Source: Brevibacterium spongiae
Lineage (GTDB): Bacteria; Actinomycetota; Actinomycetes; Actinomycetales; Brevibacteriaceae
Length of the DNA: 64,000 bases
Assembly (NCBI RefSeq): GCF_026168515.1
Contig: NZ_CP093443.1
Span: 1,798,001 to 1,862,000 of the forward strand
Direction of reading: 5' to 3'
The position numbers were made by a program, and so were the translations under genes. Each line of letters begins with the position of its first letter. The first letter of the stretch is position 1. The notes under the pieces are model-generated. The model saw nothing but the letters and a program-made list of their open reading frames with translations, did no database searches and was not told where the DNA came from. Positions 41,636-51,188 of the stretch are shown here, in pieces.

Positions 41636-41711
41636 GCCCGCGTAGCTCAGTGGATAGAGCGTCTGCCTCCGGAGCAGAAGGTCGTAGGTTCGAATCCTGT
41701 CGCGGGCACCA
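41636..41711 (+). tRNA. tRNA-Arg (CCG)
   Basis: A 76-base tRNA with a complete acceptor stem (GCCCGCG/CGCGGGC), anticodon CCG in CTGCCTCCGGAGCAG, a standard T-loop (GGTTCGAATCC) and encoded CCA. It reads CGG codons. Confidence 0.96.
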
Positions 41712-41715
41712 CCGG

Positions 41716-41744
41716 CCGTCCATCTCACCACGTGAGGTGGACGG
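41716..41744 (+). terminator. terminator after tRNA-Arg
   Basis: 13-bp stem with one wobble pair (41716-41728 with 41732-41744) and a 3-base loop, four bases after the tRNA. Confidence 0.75.
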
Positions 41745-41832
41745 TCCTGCTATCACTCGTCGAGTGGTCGACATCGCCGACACGCTCTAAGGTAGTCGGA
41801 GACGAATCCCGAACCGCGATGTGAGGCATACG

Positions 41833-42609
41833 ATGTCGAAACCTGCTGATGAGACCGGGCACACCGCCTCGGCGGACGAGTCCGAGATCGTCCTGCGGGC
41901 AGTCGACCTGCGCAAGAGCTTCGGTCGCGGAGACACCGCAGTCTGTGCCCTCGACGACATCAGCGTCGACTTCGAATCGGGTCGCTTCACCGCCATCATG
42001 GGCCCCTCGGGTTCCGGGAAATCGACCTTCATGCATGTCCTCGCCGGCCTCGACCGCGTCGACTCCGGCTCGATCCTCATGCGCGGGAAGGACATCACCC
42101 GCCTCAACGACCGACAGCTCACCCAGCTGCGTCGTGACCGCGTCGGCTTCATCTTCCAAGCCTTCAACCTCGTCCCCACGCTCAGCGCCGAACAGAACAT
42201 CGAACTGCCCGTGTCCCTGGCGCGGAAGAAGATCGATCGGGAATGGAAGGCCGAGGTCGTCGAACGTCTCGAACTCGGTGACCGCCTCAAACATCGGCCC
42301 CATGAGCTCTCGGGCGGTCAGCAGCAGAGGGTCGCGGTTGCTCGCGCACTGCTCACCCGTCCGGACGTCATCTTCGCCGATGAGCCGACGGGCAACCTCG
42401 ACTCCCATGCCGGTGCCGAGGTGCTGTCTCTGCTCGGTCGTGCCACGACCCTCTACGGTCAGACGATCATCATGGTCACCCACGATCCGGTCGCGGCCTC
42501 CCACGCAGGCCGAGTCGTGCTGCTCAAGGACGGGCGTGCCACCGGAGAGGTCCGTCGCCCCACGCGGGAGAGTGTGGTTGCGGCGCTGAGTGAACTGAGC
42601 ACTCTGTGA
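41833..42609 (+). CDS. ABC transporter ATP-binding protein (LolD/MacB type)
   Basis: A 258-residue ATPase: Walker A GPSGSGKST, Q-loop FIFQAFNLVPTLS, signature LSGGQQQRVAVARAL, Walker B VIFADEPTGNLD and H-loop MVTHD. NLVPTLSAEQNIELP and DEPTGNLD are typical of LolD/FtsE/MacB ATPases. It pairs with the FtsX-type permease downstream (4-base overlap, GTGA). ATG 41833 has GAGG six bases upstream. It probably powers extrusion of lipids, peptides or drugs. Confidence 0.93.
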   Translation: MSKPADETGHTASADESEIVLRAVDLRKSFGRGDTAVCALDDISVDFESGRFTAIMGPSGSGKSTFMHVLAGLDRVDSGSILMRGKDITRLNDRQLTQLRRDRVGFIFQAFNLVPTLSAEQNIELPVSLARKKIDREWKAEVVERLELGDRLKHRPHELSGGQQQRVAVARALLTRPDVIFADEPTGNLDSHAGAEVLSLLGRATTLYGQTIIMVTHDPVAASHAGRVVLLKDGRATGEVRRPTRESVVAALSELSTL

Positions 42610-45155
42610 TCGCAGTCGCTCTGGCGCAGATCCGGATCCACTGGGCCCGGTTCCTCGCCATCGGCCTCGGCATCGCCCTGGCGGCGGGATTCGTCGCCTC
42701 GACGCTCATCATCAGCTCCTCCCTGCAGAGCAGTCTCGAAGACGCGGTCGGGCGCTCATTCGCCCATGCCGACCTCAGCGTCATCCCGGGGCAGGACGTG
42801 TTCGTCGGGGGAGACGCAGCCGCTCCGCTGCTCAAACCCATGTCCGAGATCGACGGGGTGCACTCCGCCTCGCTGTCGGCGAGGACCGTGACCACCGGTC
42901 GGGGAACCGGATTCTCGGAGAGCACCTTCGCTCTCTCGCCCGTGCCCGCCGATGAACGGCTGGATCCCTTCACCATGGTCTCCGGTGACCGTGCAAAGGC
43001 CGACACCGACCTCGTCCTCGACACCCGGACGGCGCGGACGCTGGACATCGGCGTCGGCGACGAGGTCCGCTTCACCGTCGATTCGGTGCCGGTGGAGACC
43101 GGGGACGACGACATGCCCATCTATCGCGGTCCGAGCCACAGCAGCGTCACCTTCACCGTCGTCGGCATCGCCGAGATGGGACTGGACCCTGCGCTGCCCG
43201 AGGCCACTCGGGCTCTGACGACCGCTGAGGGCTACCAGGAGTACTTCGCCCAGCAGGGTGATGTCATCGCAATCCAGATCGCCCTCGACGACGGCGCTGA
43301 CCCGGCAGAGGTCCGCAGGGAGCTGCAGTCGGTCATCGACTCCTCGCAGCTGCAGGGCAGCTTGGACGCCCTCGACGTCCCCGAAGCCGTGTCCGTCAAA
43401 ACCGAACGGCTCTCGGGCGGCAATATCGCCGTGACCGGCCTCCTTCTCGTATTCGCCGGCATCTCCGTCGTCGTCGCCGTCCTCGTCGTGTCCAATACGT
43501 TCTCCGTCATCGTGGCAGGCCGTCGACGCGAGCTCGCGCTGCTGCGCTGCCTCGGTGCCACCAGGCTCCAGCTCTACAGCTCCGTGGTCGCCGAAGGCCT
43601 CCTCGTCGGCCTCATCGGCTCGATCTTCGGAGTCTTCGCCGGCATCGGCGTCAGTCGGGCACTCATGGATGTGGCTGTGCGCTATTGGCCCGACGACTTC
43701 CCCTACGACACTCTGTCCGTGCCCGTGTCCGCGCTCGTCATCGGCGTCGCGGTCGGTGCGCTGCTCACGATCGTCGCCACCATCCGCCCCGCCCGCAGCG
43801 CCATTGCGGTGACCCCGCTCGAAGCGCTCCAGCCCTTCGACGTGTCCATCTCCCCGTCGACCCGCAGGCGCGCCCGAGATCTGGTGGGGATCGGCTTCAT
43901 GACCGTTGGTGTGCTCCTCGTCATCGTCTCCCTCTACGCCGTGTCGACCACTCAGCTCTGGATCGCCGGCGGTGCCCTCGGCGGTGGGCTCATCGTGACC
44001 GGGCTCATCATCAGCTCGGCGAAGATCATCCCGCCGATCGTCGGCTGGGTCGGCGAAGTGGCATTCAGTCCCTGGGGAGCGCCGGGGCAGCTGGCGACGC
44101 TGAATACCCTGCGCAATCCTCGCCGAACCGCGACCACCGCGACGGCGCTGATCATCGGTGTGACTCTTGTGGCGACCATTCTGGTCGGCGGAATGTCGAC
44201 GAAGGCGACGCTCACCCACGGACTCGACCAGCGCTACCCGGTGGACATCTCCGTCCCGCTGTCGGGCCTCGTCGGCGCCGATACGCTCGACGACGTGCGC
44301 GCGATCCCCGGAGTCGCCGCTGCCGTCTCCGCACACCGCGCCGAGGCGGTCGAGGACTATCGCGGCGACACGCCGTCGGTCTTCGTCATCGATCCGGACA
44401 CCGCGGAGACGGTGCTCGGAGATTCCGCCGCCGATCTCGTCCCCGGCCAGGTCGTGGTTCCCGAGGACTACCCGGACGAGACGGTGCGGATCCGCGGTCT
44501 CAACGAACTCAACGTGCGCGTGCACAAGGAAGGGCTGTCGAGCCTCGCGTTCTTCACCACGCCGGATGTCGGCAACGACCTCGGCATCTCCGCCACGACC
44601 ACGGCGGTCCTCGTTCGCCTCGACGAGGATGTCGCCATCGACGACATCACCCGGATCCAGCAGTCAGTGGCCGAAACCCTCGACGTCTCCAGCGACGAGG
44701 TCGGCGGCTCAGCGGTCGCCCGCGGCGCCTACTCCGAGCTCATCGACGTCCTGCTCACCGGTGCTGTGGCGCTGCTCTTCGTCTCCGTGCTCATCGCCCT
44801 CATCGGCGTCTCGAACACCGTCAGCCTCTCGGTCATCGAACGGCGCAGAGAAAACGCACTGATGAGAGCACTGGGGCTGAGCATCTCCCAGCTGCGGGCT
44901 CTGCTCGCTCTGGAGGCGGTGCTCATCTCGTCGGTGGCCGCACTGCTCGGACTCATCCTCGGTGGAGCATTGGGCATCGTGGGCACCCGACTCGTCACCC
45001 ACGACTACTCCTCGGATCTCATCGTCGACTTCTCCGTCCCCTCCCTCCTCGGCATCCTCGGCGTCGCGGTCGTGGCGGGAATCCTCTCGGCCCTGGTGCC
45101 GTCCCGTCGCGCCGCCCGACTGTCCCCTGTGGAGGGCCTCAAGCTCGACTACTGA
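42606..45155 (+). CDS. FtsX/MacB-like ABC transporter permease
   Basis: An 849-residue permease with two FtsX domains. A first helix is near residues 15-37 (FLAIGLGIALAAGFVAST), then a periplasmic-type domain. FtsX unit one follows at about residues 275-410 (LLLVFAGISVVVAVLVVSNT, RRRELALLRCLGATRLQL). A second half with its own extracellular domain ends in FtsX unit two (VSLSVIERRRENALMRALG). The duplicated form is common in Gram-positive exporters. GTG start inside the ATPase stop. Substrate unknown. Confidence 0.92.
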   Translation: MIAVALAQIRIHWARFLAIGLGIALAAGFVASTLIISSSLQSSLEDAVGRSFAHADLSVIPGQDVFVGGDAAAPLLKPMSEIDGVHSASLSARTVTTGRGTGFSESTFALSPVPADERLDPFTMVSGDRAKADTDLVLDTRTARTLDIGVGDEVRFTVDSVPVETGDDDMPIYRGPSHSSVTFTVVGIAEMGLDPALPEATRALTTAEGYQEYFAQQGDVIAIQIALDDGADPAEVRRELQSVIDSSQLQGSLDALDVPEAVSVKTERLSGGNIAVTGLLLVFAGISVVVAVLVVSNTFSVIVAGRRRELALLRCLGATRLQLYSSVVAEGLLVGLIGSIFGVFAGIGVSRALMDVAVRYWPDDFPYDTLSVPVSALVIGVAVGALLTIVATIRPARSAIAVTPLEALQPFDVSISPSTRRRARDLVGIGFMTVGVLLVIVSLYAVSTTQLWIAGGALGGGLIVTGLIISSAKIIPPIVGWVGEVAFSPWGAPGQLATLNTLRNPRRTATTATALIIGVTLVATILVGGMSTKATLTHGLDQRYPVDISVPLSGLVGADTLDDVRAIPGVAAAVSAHRAEAVEDYRGDTPSVFVIDPDTAETVLGDSAADLVPGQVVVPEDYPDETVRIRGLNELNVRVHKEGLSSLAFFTTPDVGNDLGISATTTAVLVRLDEDVAIDDITRIQQSVAETLDVSSDEVGGSAVARGAYSELIDVLLTGAVALLFVSVLIALIGVSNTVSLSVIERRRENALMRALGLSISQLRALLALEAVLISSVAALLGLILGGALGIVGTRLVTHDYSSDLIVDFSVPSLLGILGVAVVAGILSALVPSRRAARLSPVEGLKLDY

Positions 45156-45224
45156 GCACAGGTCCGTGGGTCCGAGCGACCCCAATGACGAGAGCAGCCT
45201 CGCGCATCTGATAGGAAAGAGCCC

Positions 45225-46400
45225 ATGAACTCTGCGCGCGCACGCATTCTGATCGTCGTCGGGATCGTCATCGCCGCATTCAATCTGCGCCCCGGAGTCA
45301 CCGGTCTGTCGCCGCTGCTGGACGCCATGGGTGCAGAGATCCCTCTGAGTGCGGCGTTTCTGGCGATCATCGGCATGCTGCCGCCGCTGCTGTACGGACT
45401 CAGCGGCTTTCTCACCCCGCGGCTCTACTCCCGGTTCTCCGGGCTGAGCCTGACCACGGCGGCGATGGTCATGGTCGCCGTCGGACTCGGGGTCCGCGCC
45501 GTCACCGATTCTCCCGCGCTGTTCCTCGGTCTGAGTGTGCTCGCTCTGCTGGGCATGGGCATCGGCAATGTCGTCCTCCCTCCACTGGTGAAGTCGTACT
45601 TCCCCGACCGCGTCGCCCTGATGTCGACCGTGCACGTCGGCCTGCTGCAGTTCGGCACGTTCATCCCGCCGCTCGTCGCAGTCCCTCTGGCGACCGGTGT
45701 CGGGTGGCGCGGATCCCTGTTGGTCTGGGCGGGATTCGGCGTCGTCGGAGTCGTCTGCTGGATCATCATCCGCCTGATCAGGCCGGCCCCGAGCGCCGAG
45801 GTCGCCGCCGCTGTCGTCGGCGGCAGCGAACTGGCCCGACTCATGCGCAGCAAACGCGCCTGGGCGCTGATGACGATGACGGGCCTGACGTCGTTCAACA
45901 ACTTCATTCTCTTCACCTGGCTGCCGAGCCTGCTCACTCGGGCCGGATTCGATGCGGCCTTCGCCGGAGCCATGCTCGCACTGGTCACCGCCATCCCGCT
46001 CGTCCTCGGCTTCGTGCTGCCGGCGCTGGCGCAGAAGATGACCTCGGCCTACGCCATCGTCGCCGGCTTCTGCATCAGCCTGGCCGTGGGCTACATCGGT
46101 CTGTGGCTGCTGCCGACGGCCGCCCCGGTGCTGTGGACCGTGCTGCTGGGCATCGGGATCTCGACCTTCCCGCTGGCCCTGACCCTGATCACCCTGCGCG
46201 CCCGCGACGCCGAGTCCGCTGCCTCCCTGTCCGGCTTCGTTCAGGGCGGCGGCTATCTGCTGGCCTGCACCGGACCGCTGATCTTCGCCTTCCTCGTCCA
46301 GAGCTTCGATGCCATGTGGCCGGCATTCGCGGTGGTGCTCGTCTCGGTGGCAGTGAAATTCCTCGTCAGCCACGCAGCATGCCGTCCCGGTGCGATCTGA
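45225..46400 (+). CDS. MFS transporter, CynX/NimT family
   Basis: A 391-residue major facilitator with about 12 helices. The N-terminal signature AFNLRPGVTGLSPLLDAM is typical of the CynX/NimT (cyanate, 2-nitroimidazole) branch. The usual loop GMGIGNVVLPPLVKSYFPDR is present. AGGAAAG lies five bases before the ATG. Substrate not predictable. Confidence 0.9.
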   Translation: MNSARARILIVVGIVIAAFNLRPGVTGLSPLLDAMGAEIPLSAAFLAIIGMLPPLLYGLSGFLTPRLYSRFSGLSLTTAAMVMVAVGLGVRAVTDSPALFLGLSVLALLGMGIGNVVLPPLVKSYFPDRVALMSTVHVGLLQFGTFIPPLVAVPLATGVGWRGSLLVWAGFGVVGVVCWIIIRLIRPAPSAEVAAAVVGGSELARLMRSKRAWALMTMTGLTSFNNFILFTWLPSLLTRAGFDAAFAGAMLALVTAIPLVLGFVLPALAQKMTSAYAIVAGFCISLAVGYIGLWLLPTAAPVLWTVLLGIGISTFPLALTLITLRARDAESAASLSGFVQGGGYLLACTGPLIFAFLVQSFDAMWPAFAVVLVSVAVKFLVSHAACRPGAI

Positions 46401-46500
46401 GAACACCGAGGAATATGACCGGCATCATGTGCGACCGGTTCGCTGTCTCGTCATGAGAGCGAAGATGACACCTGATTCGTCCCCGCAGACCGGCCCCGAG

Positions 46501-46506
46501 TACTCT
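46501..46506 (+). promoter_or_regulatory. -10 element before the ArgS-like gene
   Basis: TACTCT ends six bases before GTG 46513, so the first gene of the lysA-thrB operon may be leaderless. Confidence 0.4.
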
Positions 46507-46512
46507 GTTCGA

Positions 46513-47316
46513 GTGACCCCGGAAGACCTGCAGACCGCACTCGCACGCGCCTTGGCGACGGCCGATGCGGAACTCGTGTCTCCGCAGGCCGATGCGGACG
46601 TCAGCGTCACGCCGCTGCACCCCGAACTCGGCGACTGGTCGACGACGCTCGCGCTGCGGGCAGCGGCCGAACCCGAGCACCGACTCGCACTCGCCCGGCA
46701 TCTGTGCGCGCAGCTGCGATCACTGCCGGCAGTGTCCTTCGCCGAGGTGGCCGGACCCGGATTCGTCAACATCGGCCTCGCGCCTGCCGCGCGGGCGCAA
46801 GTGGCCTTCGACATCATCGCCGCGGGCGCTGACGACGACGCATCCGGATCAGGGGCTGAGCCCGCTGCAGCCGCATCAGAGCGGCCTCCTCACAGCGGAT
46901 TCGCAGCGATCGATCCCGATGTCGTCGACGACGCGGATGTGTACCGGCTGCAGCGCGGACATGCGGCCGCGTGTCGGGAACGTCGGCGCGCTGTGAGGGC
47001 CGAGATCACCGCGGACGGGGCCGACGCCGCTCGTCTCGACCATCCGAACGAAGCCCGTCTGCTCAATGCGCTGGCGGCCGTTCCATCCGCGCGGAAACGC
47101 TCGCACCGCCTCGGCGATGTCGAACCGCTGCTTCGCAGTCTGTGCGAGACGGCCGAGGCATGCGAGGACTGGCTGAGCCGATGCGCGGTGACTCCGCCCA
47201 TCGACGTCGACATCACCGCACTGCATGCTTCGCGCCTTGTGCTCGTACACGCCGCCATCATCGTCCTCGCCGCAGGACTTCGACAATTGGGTGCTTCGGC
47301 ACCGGAGAGGATCTGA
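46513..47316 (+). CDS. ArgS-like protein lacking the catalytic domain
   Basis: A 267-residue protein made of the two ends of arginyl-tRNA synthetase. Residues 1-100 match the ArgS N-terminal domain (VTPEDLQTALARALATAD, LGDWSTTLALRAAAEPEH, VAGPGFVNIGLAPAAR). Residues 140-267 match the DALR anticodon-binding domain (ARLLNALAAVPSA, then VLVHAAIIVLAAGLRQLG). The Rossmann core with HIGH and KMSK motifs is absent. Many actinobacteria have full-length argS directly before lysA; here the slot is filled by this remnant. A linker rich in Ala/Asp/Ser/Gly joins the parts. It overlaps lysA by one base. It may bind tRNA but cannot charge it. Confidence 0.8.
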   Translation: MTPEDLQTALARALATADAELVSPQADADVSVTPLHPELGDWSTTLALRAAAEPEHRLALARHLCAQLRSLPAVSFAEVAGPGFVNIGLAPAARAQVAFDIIAAGADDDASGSGAEPAAAASERPPHSGFAAIDPDVVDDADVYRLQRGHAAACRERRRAVRAEITADGADAARLDHPNEARLLNALAAVPSARKRSHRLGDVEPLLRSLCETAEACEDWLSRCAVTPPIDVDITALHASRLVLVHAAIIVLAAGLRQLGASAPERI

Positions 47317-48758
47317 TGCCCGCACATATCGCAGGTACTCTGCACGCAAGCCCGGCGCCGGTGTGGCTGCCCTATCCCGATGACGTCAATGCGCTGCTGC
47401 CGAGTCTGTGGTCGGACAACGTCACGAAGACCGATGACGGCGTGCTCACCATCGCCGGTCATTCCGTGACCGACCTGGCGGAGCAGTACGGCACGCCCAC
47501 CTTGGTCATGGACGCGGCGGACTTCCGTGCCAGGGCGGAGACCTACCTGACCACGTTCGCCAGCGCCTTCTCGACGGAGAAGGGACTTGCCGGAGCAGAC
47601 GTCTTCTACGCCGGCAAGGCCTTCCTGTGCACAGCAGTGGCCCGCTGGGTCCATGAAGCCGGACTCGGCGTCGACACCTGCTCTCTGGGCGAGATGATGA
47701 TCGCCCGTGCCGCCGGAGTCCCTGGGCACCGAGTCGGTCTGCACGGAAACAACAAATCCGTCGCGGAACTCGAATACGCCCTCGACTACGGCGTCGGGCG
47801 GATCTTCGTCGACAGCCTCGACGAGATCGCCCGCCTCGAGGCCGTCGCTGCGGCCAGGGGAGTGCTCGCCCCGGTGATGCTGCGCGTCACCGTCGGCGTC
47901 GAGGCGCACACACATGACTTCATCGCCACCGCTCACGAGGACCAGAAGTTCGGGCTCTCACTCGCCGACGGCACCGCCGCCCAGGCAGCCGAGTCCGTCG
48001 TGGACTCGGCGCATCTGCGCCTCGACGGACTCCATTCGCACATCGGTTCCCAGATCTTCGACATCTCCGGCTTCCAGGTCGCCGCGTCCAGAGTGCTGGC
48101 CTTCCGGGCCGAGATCATGGCCGCCCACGGCGTCGATCTGCCCGATGTCGACCTCGGCGGCGGCTTCGGCATCCGCTACACCAGCCAGGATACGCCGATC
48201 CCGGTGGCGGAGATGGCCGCGGAGCTCGCCGCGGTCGTGGCCAAGGAATGCCGGGGACTGGGCACGAACGTCCCGCGCATCTCCATCGAACCAGGTCGCG
48301 CCATCGTCTCTCCGGCCGTGTTCACCCTCTACGAAGTGGGAACGGTCAAGCAGGTGAGCACCGACAGCGGAACCCGCACCTACATCGCCGTCGACGGCGG
48401 CATGAGCGACAACATCCGCACCGCGCTCTATGACGCTGACTACTCCTGCACCTTGGCCAATCGGGCCTCGGCTGCCGAACCGGCGATCGTGCGCGTTGTG
48501 GGCAAGCACTGCGAATCCGGCGACATCATCGTCCGCGACGAATACATGGGTGCCGACGTCACCGCCGGCGATCTCGTCGCCGTCCCGTCGACCGGTGCCT
48601 ACTGCCGCTCGCTGGCCAACAACTACAACCATCTGCCCCGACCGGGAGTGCTCGCCGTCGATGCCGATAGAGTTGAGTGGATCGTGACCCCAGAAGACCA
48701 CTCGCAGATGTTCGCCACCGACCCGGGGATGGCCGGTGGAGGGCAGGAGAAGCGATGA
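47316..48758 (+). CDS. lysA: diaminopimelate decarboxylase
   Basis: A 480-residue fold-type III PLP enzyme that makes L-lysine from meso-diaminopimelate. The PLP lysine lies in VFYAGKAFL. Other motifs: GVDTCSLGEMMIA, GLHSHIGSQI, DLGGGFGIRYT, EPGRAIV and CESGDII for the active-site Cys of the partner subunit. ATG 47316 overlaps the preceding stop by one base with GGAGAGG upstream; the frame is open to 46971 within the ArgS-like gene. hom follows with a 4-base overlap. Confidence 0.96.
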   Translation: MPAHIAGTLHASPAPVWLPYPDDVNALLPSLWSDNVTKTDDGVLTIAGHSVTDLAEQYGTPTLVMDAADFRARAETYLTTFASAFSTEKGLAGADVFYAGKAFLCTAVARWVHEAGLGVDTCSLGEMMIARAAGVPGHRVGLHGNNKSVAELEYALDYGVGRIFVDSLDEIARLEAVAAARGVLAPVMLRVTVGVEAHTHDFIATAHEDQKFGLSLADGTAAQAAESVVDSAHLRLDGLHSHIGSQIFDISGFQVAASRVLAFRAEIMAAHGVDLPDVDLGGGFGIRYTSQDTPIPVAEMAAELAAVVAKECRGLGTNVPRISIEPGRAIVSPAVFTLYEVGTVKQVSTDSGTRTYIAVDGGMSDNIRTALYDADYSCTLANRASAAEPAIVRVVGKHCESGDIIVRDEYMGADVTAGDLVAVPSTGAYCRSLANNYNHLPRPGVLAVDADRVEWIVTPEDHSQMFATDPGMAGGGQEKR

Positions 48759-50098
48759 GCGTGAACGACAACAGCGGAAAAGGTGAGGAAATGCAGGCAC
48801 TCAAGGTTGCCATGCTCGGATGCGGAGTCGTCGGCACGGAAGTCGCCGCCCGCATCCAGAACCGGGCCGACGGTCTGGCCGAGCGCATCGGCGCCCCATT
48901 GGAGCTCAGCGCCATCGTCGTCCGCGACGCGACGAAGCCCCGGCCCGGCATCGACGAGAAGCTGCTGACGACCGACGCCGAGGCGGCCATCGCCGGGGCC
49001 GATATCGTCGTCGAGCTCATGGGCGGCATCGAGCCGGCGAAATCACTCATCACCACGGCCCTGGGGCAGGGATCGTCGGTGGTCACCGCGAACAAGGCAC
49101 TCCTGGCAGCCAGCTACGGGGAGCTCATGTCCGCGGCCGATTCCGCCGGTGTGCGCCTCGAACACGAGGCCGCAGTGGCCGGAGCCATCCCGATCATCCG
49201 ACCCGTCGGCGATTCGCTGGCCGGCGACCGGATCGAACGCATCATCGGCATCGTCAACGGCACGACGAACTTCATCCTCGACCAGATGGACTCCGAGGGG
49301 TGGGACTTCGACCGTGCGCTGCAGACAGCTCAGGAACTCGGCTACGCAGAAGCCGATCCGACAGCCGACATCGGCGGTCACGACGCAGCCGCGAAGGCCG
49401 CGATCCTCTCGTCGCTGGCCTTCCACGCCCCCGTGTCGATCGACGATGTCCACGTCGAGGGCATCGCAGGCGTCACCGCGGAGATGGTCGAGACGGCCCG
49501 CGATCAGGGCTTCGTCATCAAACTCCTCGCCGTCTGCGAACGTGTGACGTCCTCGCCCGCCGGCGCCGGACTCTCCGCCCGCGTCTACCCGGCGCTGCTC
49601 GACCGAGGCCACGCTCTGGCCTCCGTCCGAGGCGCCTTCAACGCGGTCTTCATCGAAGCCGAAGCGGCCGGTGAGCTGATGTTCTACGGGCAGGGAGCCG
49701 GGGGAGCCCCGACCGCGTCCGCGGTGCTCGGGGACCTCGTGTCGGTGGCCCGCCGCAAGGTGCTGGGAGGACGTGGACAGTACGAACGTCCCTTCCACGA
49801 CGACTACCCGATCCTGCCGATCTCGGCGATCACCACCCGCTACCACATCACCCTCGACGTCGTCGATCGTCCGGGTGTCCTGGCCGCGGTGTCAGAGGTG
49901 TTCGCCGATGAGGGCGCATCGATCGAACTCATGCGCCAGACCATCGGCGACATCGACGAGCAGGGCGTCCAGCATGCCAAGCTCGTGCTCGCCACCCATT
50001 CGAACACCGACTCGAGGCTGCGGAAGACGGTCGATCGCCTCATCGATCTTCCCGTCGTCCATGCCGTCAACTCCGTGATCCGCGTAGAAGGACAGTGA
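48755..50098 (+). CDS. hom: homoserine dehydrogenase
   Basis: A 447-residue enzyme reducing aspartate semialdehyde to homoserine. Motifs: [12 protein letters not shown] (NAD(P) site), [40 protein letters not shown], and a C-terminal ACT domain ([20 protein letters not shown]) for threonine feedback. Two starts have good ribosome sites: ATG 48755 (GGAG; ATGA overlap with lysA) and ATG 48791 (AAAGGTGAGGAA). Confidence 0.96.
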   Translation: MSVNDNSGKGEEMQALKVAMLGCGVVGTEVAARIQNRADGLAERIGAPLELSAIVVRDATKPRPGIDEKLLTTDAEAAIAGADIVVELMGGIEPAKSLITTALGQGSSVVTANKALLAASYGELMSAADSAGVRLEHEAAVAGAIPIIRPVGDSLAGDRIERIIGIVNGTTNFILDQMDSEGWDFDRALQTAQELGYAEADPTADIGGHDAAAKAAILSSLAFHAPVSIDDVHVEGIAGVTAEMVETARDQGFVIKLLAVCERVTSSPAGAGLSARVYPALLDRGHALASVRGAFNAVFIEAEAAGELMFYGQGAGGAPTASAVLGDLVSVARRKVLGGRGQYERPFHDDYPILPISAITTRYHITLDVVDRPGVLAAVSEVFADEGASIELMRQTIGDIDEQGVQHAKLVLATHSNTDSRLRKTVDRLIDLPVVHAVNSVIRVEGQ

Positions 50099-50100
50099 CA

Positions 50101-51186
50101 ATGAACTACCCCAGACACCAGTGGCAGGGCGTCGTCGAGGAATACCGCAGCCTCCTCGACATCTCCCCGGACACACCGGCGGTGACCCTCGGCGAAGGCG
50201 GCACCCCGCTCATCAAGGCGGAGAAGCTCAGCGCCCGCACCGGCGCTTCGGTATGGGTGAAGTACGAAGGGCTCAACCCGACGGCATCCTTCAAGGACCG
50301 CGGGATGACGATGGCGATCACGAAGGCCGTCGCCCACGGGGCGAAGGCAGTGATCTGCGCATCGACCGGCAACACCTCGGCATCGGCGGCAGCCTATGCC
50401 ACGAAGGCCGGGCTGACCTGCGCGGTGCTCGTGCCCACCGGGAAGATCGCACCGGGCAAGATGAGCCAAGCCATCGCCCACGGGGCGACCCTGCTCGAGG
50501 TCGACGGCAACTTCGATGACTGTCTGACGCTGTGCCGCAAACTCTCCGAGTCCTACCCGGTCCACCTCGTCAACTCGGTCAATCCCGATCGCATCGAAGG
50601 TCAGAAGACGGCCGCGTTCGAGGTCGTCGACGTCCTCGGCGATGCGCCCGACATCCACGTCCTGCCGGTCGGCAATGCCGGCAACATCACCGCATACTGG
50701 AAGGGCTACAGCGAATACCGGGAGCTCGGAGTCTCCCGGTCGCTGCCGCAGATGTGGGGATTCCAAGCCGCAGGAGCGGCACCTCTCGTGCTCGGCCATC
50801 CCGTCGACGAACCCGATACGATCGCCACGGCGATCCGCATCGGCAACCCCGCAAGCTGGAACCAGGCGATCACCGCGCGCGACGACTCCGGCGGCTTCAT
50901 CGACTCGGTCACCGACGATGAGATCCTCGCGGCCCACAAGTTCCTCTCCAGCGAAGAGGGCATCTTCGTCGAACCCGGATCGGCCGCCTCGGTGGCGGGG
51001 CTGCTGAAATCCGCCGACGCAGGGAAGGTGCCGGCCGACGCGACGATCGCTGTGACGGTGACCGGGCACGGGCTGAAGGATCCTTCCTGGGCCCTGCATA
51101 CGGCTGACGGCTCCGAGATCGAAACCCGTCAGGTCTCCGTCGACGCCGTCAGCGCCGCCCGCGCCCTCGGCCTCGAGGCCGGCTGA
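50101..51186 (+). CDS. thrC: threonine synthase
   Basis: A 361-residue PLP enzyme converting phosphohomoserine to threonine. The lysine motif is [18 protein letters not shown]. Other motifs: [32 protein letters not shown] and [15 protein letters not shown] precedes ATG 50101 by eight bases; GTG 50095 is less likely. It sits two bases after hom and two before thrB. Confidence 0.96.
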   Translation: MNYPRHQWQGVVEEYRSLLDISPDTPAVTLGEGGTPLIKAEKLSARTGASVWVKYEGLNPTASFKDRGMTMAITKAVAHGAKAVICASTGNTSASAAAYATKAGLTCAVLVPTGKIAPGKMSQAIAHGATLLEVDGNFDDCLTLCRKLSESYPVHLVNSVNPDRIEGQKTAAFEVVDVLGDAPDIHVLPVGNAGNITAYWKGYSEYRELGVSRSLPQMWGFQAAGAAPLVLGHPVDEPDTIATAIRIGNPASWNQAITARDDSGGFIDSVTDDEILAAHKFLSSEEGIFVEPGSAASVAGLLKSADAGKVPADATIAVTVTGHGLKDPSWALHTADGSEIETRQVSVDAVSAARALGLEAG

Positions 51187-51188
51187 GC

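Noticed and set aside
42756..44525. 589-codon minus-strand frame opposite the ABC permease
   Set aside because: Low-complexity Asp/Arg/His product, fully covered by the FtsX-type gene; no ribosome site.
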